Shown: piece after piece, positions 53,606 to 63,500 of the stretch
How the letters are laid out: the number at the start of each line of letters is the position of its first letter
Position numbering within the stretch: the first letter of the stretch is position 1
Notes under the pieces: generated by a model
The model's database searches: none
Seen by the model: only the letters and a program-made list of their open reading frames with translations
Told to the model about the DNA's origin: nothing
Origin: Mesonia mobilis DSM 19841
Lineage (GTDB): Bacteria; Bacteroidota; Bacteroidia; Flavobacteriales; Flavobacteriaceae
NCBI RefSeq assembly: GCF_000423405.1
Contig: NZ_AUHX01000006.1
Location: 186,001 to 250,000 of the forward strand
DNA length: 64,000 bases
Reading direction: 5' to 3'
Position numbers and translations under genes: made by a program

Positions 53606-56056
53606 TTAAAGCTTAAAATAAAACGTAAATTTAAAAGCAATGTTATCTTCAAAATTTGGCAAGTGATAAGCGCCATAACGATAAGCGAAATTTAACCCAA
53701 AACCGGTGAGAATATTATTGATCTCGAAACCAGATTCTGAATAACCGTGATTTAAAGTGTTGAACCTAATGCCGTAATGGTTACTTTGTTCGCTCATATC
53801 GCCAATGGCGTGGCGTGTGATTAACACTAGTTGCGGATTCGAGTACTTTCCTAAATTCCACCGTCTTAAGAAATGTTTTACTTGTAAGTTGGCTAAACGG
53901 TTACTGAAAAATTCGCTAAAATACATCGTTTCAAAAGTTCTTCTTCCGGCTACCGAAAATCGCTGCATGATTCTCTCTTTTTCAGGATTGTTTGGGTAAG
54001 CGTGAAAACTATGGGTGAGCGGAATATCGCCAAAACCGTAATTACCTTCTAAAATCATTTGCGTGCTGGTTTGGTTAAGTCGCTCGTAAGTGTAATTAAT
54101 TTTAGTGCCTAATTTAGTAAAGGTGAAATCGCTGCCTAACAAATCACTAACGGCTTGTGTAGCTTGAAAGCTAAATTGCGGGAAACCTTGTTTAATCTCG
54201 ATATTTCTGTCTTGTGACTTTAAATAATCGCTAAAGGGCGACCAGCGAAAAGAAGCAGTAACTTTTGAAATGGTATAATCGGCGAATAAGTTTTGATTTT
54301 GCTGAAATAAATAACCTCGCGTTTGCGAAATACGATTGTGAGAAAGCTGAAATTCACTCAGTAATTTCGGAGTAAATTGATGCTGAAGACTCACTAAGCT
54401 TTTTTGGTATTTGTAGTAATAATTAATATTTACTAGTCGAGGTTCAAATAACGAATACACGCGAGCATCGGTTAAATACTTAAAACTACCAACTTCAGCA
54501 ATGTCGTCGGTGTAAATAAAATTAAGCCACGTTCCGGTGGGTTTGTTTAAAGAAATTCCGCCGCCAAGACTGTATTTTACAGCGCGATCTTTAAAACCGT
54601 AAACGCCATAACCTTGCAGCCTGAATTTAGACGAAAGTTTTTCATTGGTAATTCCGCCGGCTCCTAGACGTAAACCTTCATATTGATTGTATTTTACCAG
54701 TGTTCGTAAATCGAAATCGAAAAACCCTAACGGATAATAGCCATTATTAAAATGCTGAATTACTTCAATCTTACGATCTATATTTTTAACACGAATAATA
54801 CTATCTACTTTATTGAAGGTTTGTTGGTCGCGTTTAGAAAAAGGTATCGTACGAATATTCTGCCAAACACTATCTGAAGTGGTGATCGCGTTTGGCATAA
54901 GCCTTACTGCGCTGGAGTTTTTCTTGATGTTTACCGGAGCGTTAAATTGAACCTCTTGATAAGTAGTGACCGATTTTAAATAAAGTTCTTCACCTTCTCG
55001 GTTTTTAGTCGGTAAACGTCCTAGATCTACATTGCCGCCAAAAATTGAAATCTCTTTATCTAGGCTTCCGGGTTTAATGGTGATGGTGTTGGTTTTAGGA
55101 AACCAAATATCTTCTTCTTCAACATAGGAAAATTCTTGTATGGCTTCTAAATTTGCTTTTCCTTTTAATTGCCCTACTGCTTTTTGAATTCCGAAATTCA
55201 GAGTGTCTAAATACAGTAAACCTTCTAAACTTGCTAATTTACTTCTCTTTTTAGGCTGAAATAAAATTACATAAGCAGGTCGTTCTGTAGCAGTCGTGTC
55301 TAAAATTTTGTAACTGTAATTTTTTAAGGCTTTATCTGAAAGGGGAGAACTGTATTCTGAACCAAAAATCACATAATATTTTTCGTACCAAGTATTCGAC
55401 TGTACGTTAGTGGTGAGTAATTCGTAAACCGGTTCTTTAAATCCGGCAGTTCTGGTGGCTAAAATGCTTTCTTTTTCGCCTTTTCCTTTTTCAAATTCAA
55501 TTAAACTATTTTTTTCAGCCAGGTAATTTCTACCATCTTCAATAACGGTTTCAATGCTATTTTGCGTAGAATCTACGGTTAAATCTAAACCCGCTACGTT
55601 TTCGTTATCAATAATAAATTTATTGTAGGTTTTGTAGCGGTAGGTGTTGAATCGTTTTTTGGGATTATTGTGTTTTTTGTTGTCGATTGCTTGCTGAATA
55701 ATAGCGCTGACTTTGTCGCTTGCTGAATTAATAAAAACCTGGTCGAGCTGTTCTGGATTGGGTTGAAGGTTAATTTGATAAAAATCGGCTTCAGAAATAC
55801 GAACTTCTTTTGGGCGATAACCAATATATTTTACCGAAAAACTAGTAGTTTCTTCTGAAACTTCAATAGAAAAAGATCCGTTGGCTTGGGTAAGAAAACT
55901 TTCTTTCGAAGGTTGCAATTGAATGGTAGCATAAGCCAAACCTTCTCCGTCTAATTCACTTTTAACTAAACCGTTAATTGTGTTTTGGGAGTAAGAGGCT
56001 AATGTGCAACAGCAACATAGAAAAATTAATAATAAACCATAAAGTGGCTTTGCCAT
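53606..56056 (-). CDS. DUF5686 outer-membrane protein with carboxypeptidase-like regulatory domain
   Basis: This 816-residue protein has a signal peptide (up to about residue 24, ending ASYSQ). Residues 27-100 form a carboxypeptidase-D-like regulatory domain (INGLVKSELDGEGLAYATIQL). The long remainder matches the DUF5686 pattern with a C-terminal beta-barrel (INNILTGFGLNFAYRYG, ending AFKFTFYFKL). Such proteins resemble TonB-dependent receptors without a plug, and a transport or assembly role is inferred. It is the only gene between the frr terminator and the exporter gene. Confidence 0.85.
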   Translation of the reverse strand: MAKPLYGLLLIFLCCCCTLASYSQNTINGLVKSELDGEGLAYATIQLQPSKESFLTQANGSFSIEVSEETTSFSVKYIGYRPKEVRISEADFYQINLQPNPEQLDQVFINSASDKVSAIIQQAIDNKKHNNPKKRFNTYRYKTYNKFIIDNENVAGLDLTVDSTQNSIETVIEDGRNYLAEKNSLIEFEKGKGEKESILATRTAGFKEPVYELLTTNVQSNTWYEKYYVIFGSEYSSPLSDKALKNYSYKILDTTATERPAYVILFQPKKRSKLASLEGLLYLDTLNFGIQKAVGQLKGKANLEAIQEFSYVEEEDIWFPKTNTITIKPGSLDKEISIFGGNVDLGRLPTKNREGEELYLKSVTTYQEVQFNAPVNIKKNSSAVRLMPNAITTSDSVWQNIRTIPFSKRDQQTFNKVDSIIRVKNIDRKIEVIQHFNNGYYPLGFFDFDLRTLVKYNQYEGLRLGAGGITNEKLSSKFRLQGYGVYGFKDRAVKYSLGGGISLNKPTGTWLNFIYTDDIAEVGSFKYLTDARVYSLFEPRLVNINYYYKYQKSLVSLQHQFTPKLLSEFQLSHNRISQTRGYLFQQNQNLFADYTISKVTASFRWSPFSDYLKSQDRNIEIKQGFPQFSFQATQAVSDLLGSDFTFTKLGTKINYTYERLNQTSTQMILEGNYGFGDIPLTHSFHAYPNNPEKERIMQRFSVAGRRTFETMYFSEFFSNRLANLQVKHFLRRWNLGKYSNPQLVLITRHAIGDMSEQSNHYGIRFNTLNHGYSESGFEINNILTGFGLNFAYRYGAYHLPNFEDNIAFKFTFYFKL

Positions 56057-56085
56057 TGGGGAATTTTTAATATTTGGCTAATAAA

Positions 56086-56115
56086 ACAAAAAAAAGCGAC
56101 AGAAATTGTCGCTTT
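56086..56115 (-). terminator. Terminator of the pyrH-frr unit
   Basis: AAAGCGACA (56093-56101) and TGTCGCTTT (56107-56115) form a perfect 9-bp stem. On the minus strand a TTTTTTTT run follows directly. Confidence 0.85.
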
Positions 56116-56139
56116 AATTAAAATTTAGTAATTAACGGG

Positions 56140-56694
56140 TTAAACCGTCATAATTTCTTTTTCTTTAGTCGCTAAAATGCTGTCGATCTTATCGATAAAT
56201 TTATCGGTAAGGTTTTGAATATCTACCTCTGCATTTTTCTTTTCATCTTCAGAAACATCTGTTTTCTTAATATCGTTATTAGCAGATTTTCTATCGTTTC
56301 TTACACCAACTTTAGCATCTTCTGCTTGCGCTTTTGCTTGCTTTGCTAATTCTTTACGGCGCTCTTCAGTTAATGGTGGTACGTTAATAATTACGCTTTC
56401 TCCATTATTCATCGGGTTGAAACCAAGATTAGCAACCTGAATTGCTTTTTCGATCTCTTGAATCAACGACTTTTCGAATGGCTGAATAGAAATTGTTCGA
56501 GCATCTGGAGTATTTACGTTTCCTACTTGATTTAAAGGAGTTTTTGCTCCGTAGTACTCTACCATTACTCCGCTTACCATATTAGGGCTAGCTTTACCGG
56601 CTCTAATTTTAGTAAGTTCTTTTTCTAAATGAGTGATCGCTTTTTGCATAGACTCTTCTGCAGAATCTACAATAAATTTAATTTCTTCATCCAT
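56140..56694 (-). CDS. frr: Ribosome recycling factor
   Basis: This 184-residue protein splits post-termination ribosomes together with EF-G. It shows the family pattern KITHLEKELTKIRAGKASPNMV near residue 17, VNVPPLTEERRKELAKQAKA near 106 and RNDRKSANNDIKK near 134. Length is typical (185). It lies 32 bp after pyrH in one unit. Confidence 0.97.
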   Translation of the reverse strand: MDEEIKFIVDSAEESMQKAITHLEKELTKIRAGKASPNMVSGVMVEYYGAKTPLNQVGNVNTPDARTISIQPFEKSLIQEIEKAIQVANLGFNPMNNGESVIINVPPLTEERRKELAKQAKAQAEDAKVGVRNDRKSANNDIKKTDVSEDEKKNAEVDIQNLTDKFIDKIDSILATKEKEIMTV

Positions 56695-56726
56695 CGCAAT
56701 AATTTTTAAAAACCTGTTGGTTATTC

Positions 56727-57434
56727 TTATAGATTAACTTTTGTCCCGATATTTTCTCCGGAAACTACTTTTAGTAAATTTCCGTCTTTATTCATATCAA
56801 AAACAATAATTGGTAATTCGTTTTCTTGGCTTAGTGTGAATGCCGTCGTATCCATCACTTTTAAGCCTTTTCTCAACACATCATCAAAACTTATAAAGTC
56901 GAATTTAGTGGCTTCTCTGTCTTTCTCAGGATCTGAGGTGTAAATACCATCTACTCGAGTCCCTTTTAAGATCACATCGGCTTCAATTTCAATAGCTCTT
57001 AAGACCGCAGCAGAATCTGTGGTGAAATAAGGATTACCGGTTCCGCCTCCAAAAATAACGACTCTTCCTTTTTCTAAATGTCTTAAAGCCTTTCTTCTAA
57101 TAAAAGGTTCTGCAACTTCATTTATTTTAACGGCAGACTGTAAGCGAGTTTCCATCCCAGCGTCTTCACAAGCGCTTTGTAACGCTAGACCGTTAATTAC
57201 GGTTGCTAGCATTCCCATATGGTCACCTTGCACACGATCCATCCCTTTACTGGCTCCGGCAACACCTCTAAAAATATTACCGCCACCAATCACGATCGCT
57301 ACCTGAATTCCTTTATCTACAACAGTTTTTATTTCTTTGGCATATTCTGCTAAACGCTCAGGATCTATACCATACTGGCGTTGACCCATTAATGCTTCTC
57401 CTGAAAGTTTTAAAAGAATTCTTTTGTATTGCAT
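56727..57434 (-). CDS. pyrH: UMP kinase
   Basis: This 235-residue enzyme phosphorylates UMP to UDP. It belongs to the amino-acid kinase fold: KLSGEALMG near residue 9, [10 protein letters not shown] near 47, and the C-terminal [14 protein letters not shown] and [14 protein letters not shown]. It starts a two-gene unit with frr. A TATATTTG -7 element (57462-57455) precedes it. Confidence 0.97.
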   Translation of the reverse strand: MQYKRILLKLSGEALMGQRQYGIDPERLAEYAKEIKTVVDKGIQVAIVIGGGNIFRGVAGASKGMDRVQGDHMGMLATVINGLALQSACEDAGMETRLQSAVKINEVAEPFIRRKALRHLEKGRVVIFGGGTGNPYFTTDSAAVLRAIEIEADVILKGTRVDGIYTSDPEKDREATKFDFISFDDVLRKGLKVMDTTAFTLSQENELPIIVFDMNKDGNLLKVVSGENIGTKVNL

Positions 57435-57454
57435 AGCTTTTGTATCGAGTTGTG

Positions 57455-57462
57455 CAAATATA
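57455..57462 (-). promoter_or_regulatory. Candidate -7 promoter element of pyrH-frr
   Basis: Minus-strand TATATTTG matches TAnnTTTG, 20 nt before the pyrH ATG and just downstream of the tsf terminator. Confidence 0.45.
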
Positions 57463-57493
57463 ATGATATTCTGAATTTGTAAAAGTAATGTAT

Positions 57494-57528
57494 AAAAAAA
57501 CCGCTTTCATTTTTTTGAAAGCGGTTTT
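57494..57528 (-). terminator. Terminator after tsf
   Basis: AAAACCGCTTTCA (57497-57509) and TGAAAGCGGTTTT (57516-57528) form a perfect 13-bp stem. On the minus strand a run of T follows. Confidence 0.88.
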
Positions 57529-57550
57529 CATTATTTTGATTAGGAAGTGA

Positions 57551-58378
57551 CTATCCTAAAGCGACTCTTTCGAAAGCAACAACTTCAGCATCTTTTCCTA
57601 AAGCGTCTGCTACGTATTGAGCAACAGATTGCTTGTTATCTTTAATAAATGCTTGGTGTACTAACGTGTTGTCTTTAAAGAAACGTTTGATCTTACCTTT
57701 AGCGATGTTGTCTAACATATCTTCCGGCTTACCTTCTTGACGTAATTGATCTTTTGCAATTTCTATCTCTTTATCGATTGTTGCTTGATCTACACCATCT
57801 TCATTTAAAGCAACAGGATTCATTGCTGCAGCTTGCATAGACACATCTTTAGCAACTTCTTCTGCGTTATCTCCAGCTTTAGATAAACCAGTTAAAACAG
57901 CAATTTTGTTACCTGCGTGAATGTAAGAACCTACGAAAGGAGCTTCTAAAGTTTTGAAAGCACCGATCTCGATTTTCTCACCGATAACTCCAGTTTGTTC
58001 TGTAAGTTTTTCTTCTACAGTGATTCCTTTGTAATCTGCAGCTAATAATTCTTCTTTAGAATTACAGTTTAATGCTAATTGAGCAAAGTCGTTTGCTAAC
58101 GCAACGAAATCATCGTTTTTAGCTACGAAATCTGTCTCACAGTTTAATGAGATTACAACTCCTTTATTAGCGTCTGCATTTACAACTGCGATTGCAGCAC
58201 CTTCAGAAGAATCTCTGTCGGCTCTCTTTGCAGCAACTTTTTGTCCTTTTTTACGTAAAATTTCGATTGCACTGTCAAAATCTCCTTCAGCTTCAACTAA
58301 AGCTTTTTTACAGTCCATCATTCCGGCTCCGGTAGCCTTTCTTAATTTATTTACTTCAGCAGCAGATATTTTTGCCAT
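57551..58378 (-). CDS. tsf: Translation elongation factor Ts
   Basis: This 275-residue nucleotide-exchange factor acts on EF-Tu. The N-terminal UBA-like domain has RKATGAGMMDCKKAL. The dimer core has LNCETDFVAKND and LVHQAFIKDN near the end. It follows rpsB by 98 bp, and that gap contains a strong hairpin. Confidence 0.97.
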   Translation of the reverse strand: MAKISAAEVNKLRKATGAGMMDCKKALVEAEGDFDSAIEILRKKGQKVAAKRADRDSSEGAAIAVVNADANKGVVISLNCETDFVAKNDDFVALANDFAQLALNCNSKEELLAADYKGITVEEKLTEQTGVIGEKIEIGAFKTLEAPFVGSYIHAGNKIAVLTGLSKAGDNAEEVAKDVSMQAAAMNPVALNEDGVDQATIDKEIEIAKDQLRQEGKPEDMLDNIAKGKIKRFFKDNTLVHQAFIKDNKQSVAQYVADALGKDAEVVAFERVALG

Positions 58379-58401
58379 GATTTTTTGTTTTATGTTAACT
58401 A

Positions 58402-58451
58402 ATAAGTCGTTTAGCTTACGATTTTAAGAATAAAAGAGCTAAACGACTTAT
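58402..58451 (-). ncRNA. Perfect 15-bp hairpin in the rpsB-tsf intercistronic RNA
   Basis: ATAAGTCGTTTAGCT (58402-58416) and AGCTAAACGACTTAT (58437-58451) are exact inverted copies with a 20-nt loop. No T-run follows on the minus strand, so this is not a simple terminator. It may be an attenuator, processing site or stabilising element that sets the S2:EF-Ts ratio. Confidence 0.6.
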
Positions 58452-58476
58452 CATTAAAAATTATGAAATTGTTATA

Positions 58477-59343
58477 TTAATTGTCTTCTTTAGAATCAGC
58501 TTTTTCTAAAGTTTCTTTTTTAGACTCTAATTTAACGTCTTTTTTAGCTTCTTTCATTGCTTTTTTATCTTCAGCATCTTTAGAAGGAACTTCTGCTTTT
58601 GCTTCTTTTTTAGGAGCAGCAGCTTTTTGTTCTTTCTTAGCAGCTTTATCTGCTTTTCTTTCAGCTAAACCGTCTACGATAGAATCTGCTACGTAAGACA
58701 TTACTTTTTTGATCGATTTAGAAGCATCGTCGTTTGCTGGGATTACGTAATCTACCTCTCTTGGGTCAGAATTCGTATCTACCATTGCAAAAATTGGAAT
58801 GTTTAATTTTTGTGCTTCTTTAATAGCAATGTGTTCACGAGTGATATCTACTACGAATAATGCTCCCGGAAGGCGAGTCATATCTGCAATAGATCCTAAG
58901 TTTTTCTCTAACTTAGCTCTCATACGGTCTACTTGAAGACGCTCTTTTTTAGAAAGAGAGTTAAAAGTACCGTCTTTTTTCATACGGTCTACAGAAGCCA
59001 TTTTCTTAACTGCTTTACGAATGGTAACGAAATTGGTTAACATTCCACCAGGCCAACGCTCAGTAATGTAAGGCATGTTTGCTCTTGAAGCTTCTTCAGA
59101 AACAATTTCTTTAGCTTGTTTTTTGGTAGCTACAAATAAGATTTTTCTACCGCTGGCTGCGATTTTGCTAAGCGCCTCGGCAGCTTCTTGCATTTTTGCA
59201 GCACTTTTATATAAGTTGATGATGTGAATACCGTTACGCTCCATATAGATGTAAGGAGCCATGTTTGGATTCCATCTTCTTGTCAAGTGTCCAAAATGTA
59301 CACCTGCATCAAGTAATTCTTTAACTTCTACTTTATTTGCCAT
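58477..59343 (-). CDS. rpsB: 30S ribosomal protein S2
   Basis: This 288-residue ribosomal protein has the S2 patterns [20 protein letters not shown] at the start, [13 protein letters not shown] and [15 protein letters not shown]. From about residue 226 there is a Lys/Glu/Ala-rich extension of some 60 residues ([20 protein letters not shown] and further), longer than in E. coli (241). Such tails are frequent in Bacteroidota S2. It is followed by tsf. Confidence 0.97.
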   Translation of the reverse strand: MANKVEVKELLDAGVHFGHLTRRWNPNMAPYIYMERNGIHIINLYKSAAKMQEAAEALSKIAASGRKILFVATKKQAKEIVSEEASRANMPYITERWPGGMLTNFVTIRKAVKKMASVDRMKKDGTFNSLSKKERLQVDRMRAKLEKNLGSIADMTRLPGALFVVDITREHIAIKEAQKLNIPIFAMVDTNSDPREVDYVIPANDDASKSIKKVMSYVADSIVDGLAERKADKAAKKEQKAAAPKKEAKAEVPSKDAEDKKAMKEAKKDVKLESKKETLEKADSKEDN

Positions 59344-59502
59344 TTTTGTAATAGTTTACGTTCTGTTGAGATAGCAATAAACAAGTGGCGATGTTTCGGC
59401 CTTGCTTATTTAGATGCTAAACTAACTTCATTAATTACTAATGAATAACAACAATACTTTTTTAAAAATTTAATTTTTGAAAGAATACTCTTCCAATAAA
59501 TA

Positions 59503-59889
59503 TTAACGTTTCGAGAATTGGAATTTCTTACGTGCTTTCTTCTGACCGAATTTCTTACGTTCAACCATTCTTGGGTCTCTTGTAAGTAATCCTTCTGGCT
59601 TAAGTGCACTTCTGTTCTCTTCGTTTAATTCGCACATTGCTCTAGCGATAGCAAGACGAACAGCTTCTGCTTGTCCTGTGATACCACCACCATTTACGCT
59701 AACGTTAAGATCAAAATTACCTTCGTTACCGGTTAACATTAAAGGTTGGTTAACTTTGTACTGTAAAGTACCGGTAGTGAAGTAATTGTTAAGCTCTTTT
59801 TTGTTGATTGTAATGCTTCCGCTTCCTTCAGAAACATATACACGAGCTACAGCAGTCTTTCTACGACCAATTTTGTGAATTGTCTCCAT
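59503..59889 (-). CDS. rpsI: 30S ribosomal protein S9
   Basis: This 128-residue S9 has the N-terminal IGRRKTAVARVYV pattern and the typical C-terminal tail KKARKKFQFSKR that reaches the P site. It starts directly after the rplM stop, and the two proteins are produced together. The 159 bp between it and rpsB hold no gene that I can support. Confidence 0.98.
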   Translation of the reverse strand: METIHKIGRRKTAVARVYVSEGSGSITINKKELNNYFTTGTLQYKVNQPLMLTGNEGNFDLNVSVNGGGITGQAEAVRLAIARAMCELNEENRSALKPEGLLTRDPRMVERKKFGQKKARKKFQFSKR

Positions 59890-60345
59890 TTACACAAGTT
59901 CGTTTAGGTTAATAGATTTAGGCTTTTGAGCTTCGTGATCATGTTCAGAACCTACATAAACCTTTAAGTTTTTGAAAAGAGCAGAACCTAATTTGTTCTT
60001 AGGTAGCATCCCTTTTACAGATTTTTCGATAAGTCTTGCAGGATCTTTACCGAATAATTCACTAGCTGTTAAGCTTCTTTGTCCACCCGGGTAGTTGGTA
60101 TAGCGAATGTATTCTTTCGCGTCCCATTTTTTACCTGTTAAGTTGATTTTTTCTGCATTAATAACGATTACGTTATCTCCACAATCAACGTGTGGGGTGT
60201 AGTCTGGCTTGTACTTACCTCTAATAAACTTTGCAGCGATAGAAGCAAGACGACCAAGCGATTGTCCTTCAGCATCCAACACAACCCATTCTTTATTTAC
60301 GGTTTTCTTGTTGGCAGATACTGTTTTGTAACTTAATGTGTCCAC
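59890..60345 (-). CDS. rplM: 50S ribosomal protein L13
   Basis: This 151-residue L13 has motifs WVVLDAEGQSLGRLAS near residue 21, PHVDCGDNVIVINAEK near 52 and KSVKGMLPKNKLG near 108. It is the first gene of the rplM-rpsI unit, with rpsB-tsf following. Promoter and leader lie just upstream. Confidence 0.98.
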   Translation of the reverse strand: MDTLSYKTVSANKKTVNKEWVVLDAEGQSLGRLASIAAKFIRGKYKPDYTPHVDCGDNVIVINAEKINLTGKKWDAKEYIRYTNYPGGQRSLTASELFGKDPARLIEKSVKGMLPKNKLGSALFKNLKVYVGSEHDHEAQKPKSINLNELV

Positions 60346-60383
60346 ACTAAAATTTTTTAATTATTAAACATTCCATTCCCTTT

Positions 60384-60400
60384 CCCAATTTGGGAAACGG
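60384..60400 (-). promoter_or_regulatory. Leader hairpin of the rplM-rpsI mRNA
   Basis: TTTCCCA-ATT-TGGGAAA is an exact 7-bp hairpin in the leader between the -7 element and the rplM ATG. L13 is known to act as a translational repressor of its operon in other bacteria. Whether this hairpin is the target is unknown. Confidence 0.45.
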
Positions 60401-60404
60401 GGTG

Positions 60405-60434
60405 CAAATGTACGATTATAAATTTATTTGACAA
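60405..60434 (-). promoter_or_regulatory. Promoter of the rplM operon
   Basis: Minus-strand TTG (60434-60432), 19 nt, then TACATTTG (60412-60405) matches the Bacteroidota promoter layout. It predicts a leader of about 55-60 nt with a hairpin. Confidence 0.55.
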
Positions 60435-60599
60435 GCGTGTGGTGTAATATTTTTACCTAAGTTCGCTAATAACCAAATGATTAAATTGAAATTTGCTTGG
60501 ATTTTTTCTGAATTCAGCTAACAATTTAATAACAATGCTATAATTTTACTGTAAATACTTTTTGTGGATAGATATCTATTATTGCTAAAAATTTGAATT

Positions 60600-63500
60600 A
60601 TGATCAAAAAACTACTTCTAAGGTTACCTTTATTGGCCTTTATTCTTACCTATAATCTGTTTGCTCAACTTACAGAAAATTTTGATAACGGAAATTTTGG
60701 ACCTGGTTATAACACCGGTACAATAAATTATGATAGTGGAACGTGGGTTGTAGATGAAGTGATAAATGATCTAGCTAATTCGAGATCAGGAGCTTCTGCA
60801 AGATTAGATGATGATACTTCTGGAGCCAGTCTTACGACGCCCGTTATTAATAGTGGAGTGGGAGAAATCTCTTTTTGGTATAGAGAGTTAAATAGTGGAG
60901 GAGGAACAATTGAAATTCAAAAATCTACCGATGGTGTCAATTATACAACTATAGCTACGCAAGCTTTTGCTGGAACTACATATGCTCAATTTACTTATAC
61001 GGTAAATGATGTCTCTACAGGATTAACGATTAGAATTTTAAGTGACGATAATGCAGGTCATTTGATAATTGACGATTTTTCGACAACCGCCTATTCTCCT
61101 TCAGGAAATCAACCACCTCAAATCATTAACATTACACAAACACCAACTAGCGGAAATGTAACTTCAAGCGATGCTGTGTCTGTTTCGGCAGATGTGACCG
61201 ATAGCGATAGTAATATTGCGAATGTAGAATTACACTGGGGAACATCAACAGGAAATTTATCAAACACGATTGCAATGAGTTTGAGTAGTGGTGATACTTA
61301 TATAAGCAATACCGATATTCCTGCGCAAGCCGATGGGACTACCGTTTATTATGAAATTGAAGCGACAGATGATGATGCTACTCCCGCTACAGAAGCTTCA
61401 GATGAAGAGAATTATTTGGTAGATGACAGTGTAGAAATTATTTCTGATGACTTTCAAGATTGTGGAAATATTTCTTTTACATCGGTAAGCGTTTCTTCTA
61501 ATGCAGATTGGGAATGTAGTAGCGGATATTTTCAAATCAATGCTTATGGAGCAGATGTTGCGGCGGAAGATTATTTAATTTCTGAGGAATTGAATTTAGA
61601 TCTTTATGCAAATGAGACACTAACTTTTGAAAGTTATAATCAGTATACCGATAACGGTATTTCTGGACCAGAAGTAGAATTGCTTTATACGAATAATTAT
61701 ACCGGAAACCCGAGTACCACTAGTTGGAATTCTTTAAGTGCGACTTTTGCATCAGCAAATTCAACTACTTGGACAGCTTCTGGAGATATAGATCTTACAG
61801 GAATTTCAGGAACTAGCGTTAGAATTGCTTTTCGTTATACTTCTTCGGGAACCGGAGGAGGAGATACTTCATTGTGGCGAATCGATAATGTAGAATTAAC
61901 AGGATATTTAAGTGAAAATCTTCCAACGCAGATTACCAGTATCACTCAAAATCCGATCAATGGAGAAGTAACTTCAGCTGATGCGGTTTCTATTTCGGCA
62001 AATGTTACCGATAGTAACGGGATCGCCGATGTGGTCCTGGCTTGGGGAACTACTAGCGGAAGTTTATCGAATACAATTACCATGAGTTTAGACAGCGGTA
62101 ATACTTATACCGCTAATACCGATATTCCTGCACAAGTCGATGGAACTACTATTTATTATGAAATTGAAGCGATGAATAACGATCTTGATATTGTGACAAG
62201 CTCAGAAATAAGTTATACGGTTGAAGATCCGTTACTTTTATACATTACAGAAGTTGCTGATGCTTCAGATTATAAAAATGAATATATTGAGATTTACAAT
62301 AATGGTACGATTCCTATAGATATGACAGGCTTCAGTTTAATAGCAGATGAGTCTACTTCTTGGGAATTAGGAGATGATATAGGTACCGCAACTATTCCGG
62401 CAAAAGGATTTTTAATAATCACAAGAGTAGGCTCACAAGCTAATTTTGAAAGTGAATTCGGAACTTTAACTACAAATACTGTTTTTGTTACAGGAACCGA
62501 AGGTATGTATTTTGGTACAGGAACTTCTAGAAGATGGCAACTTACAGATGGTGCCAGTGAAATTATCGATGATACACAAACTACTGTTGCAGGAAGTAAT
62601 AGTAGAACTTATCAAAATATTTTTTTATTAGACTTTGTTGATGATACCCATGCAAACGCAAATCCGGGAGAATTAGATTATTTGTTATATAAAGATGGAG
62701 TGTGGACAAATAATGATGCGGTTTCAAATTCAACTGCTACGAAAGATGTTTTGTTGTATGATGATTTTACCGTTAATACCAATATTTCTTTAAATAGTTT
62801 GTTCGTTGATCATAATGCAAATGTAGCTATTGAAGCTGTTCTTCATGCTAACGGAAACATCACCAACAACGGTTCGATCACATTTGTAAGTAACGCCACA
62901 ACGACCGGACAGTTAGATGAATTTTATGGAACAATTAGCGGGAACGATATTAGAGTAGAGCGCTTTATTCCGGGAGATGCGGTAGATGGCGTGAGAGCAT
63001 TTAGATTTTTAACCAGTGCGGTCACCACTTCAACTTCTATTAATGCCAATTGGCAAGAAGGCGTGAATAATACTACGACAAACTTTAGTAATAATCAAAA
63101 TCCTGATCCTGGTTTTGGGATTCATATTACAGGTTCTACGACGGGAGCAAATGGTTTCGATGCAACGCCGAGCGGTAATCCTTCTCTATTTGGTTTCGAT
63201 AATCAATACACCGATGCAAATCAAGCTTGGTACGATGTTGCAAATACCGATGTAAATACTTTAACCGCAGGAGAACCTTACCGTGTTTATGTTCGTGGTA
63301 ATAGAGGCATCGATGTTACAGATAATAGTTCTACACCTATAAATCCGGCAGTAATTAGAGCGACCGGAGACATGGCGACAGGAAACCAAAGCAGTACTTT
63401 AGGAAGCACTCAAGACCATTTCAATTTTATAGGGAATCCTTACCAAGCTATTGTCGATATAAATTCAGTTTTGGCAAATTCAACAAATTTAAACACGAAT

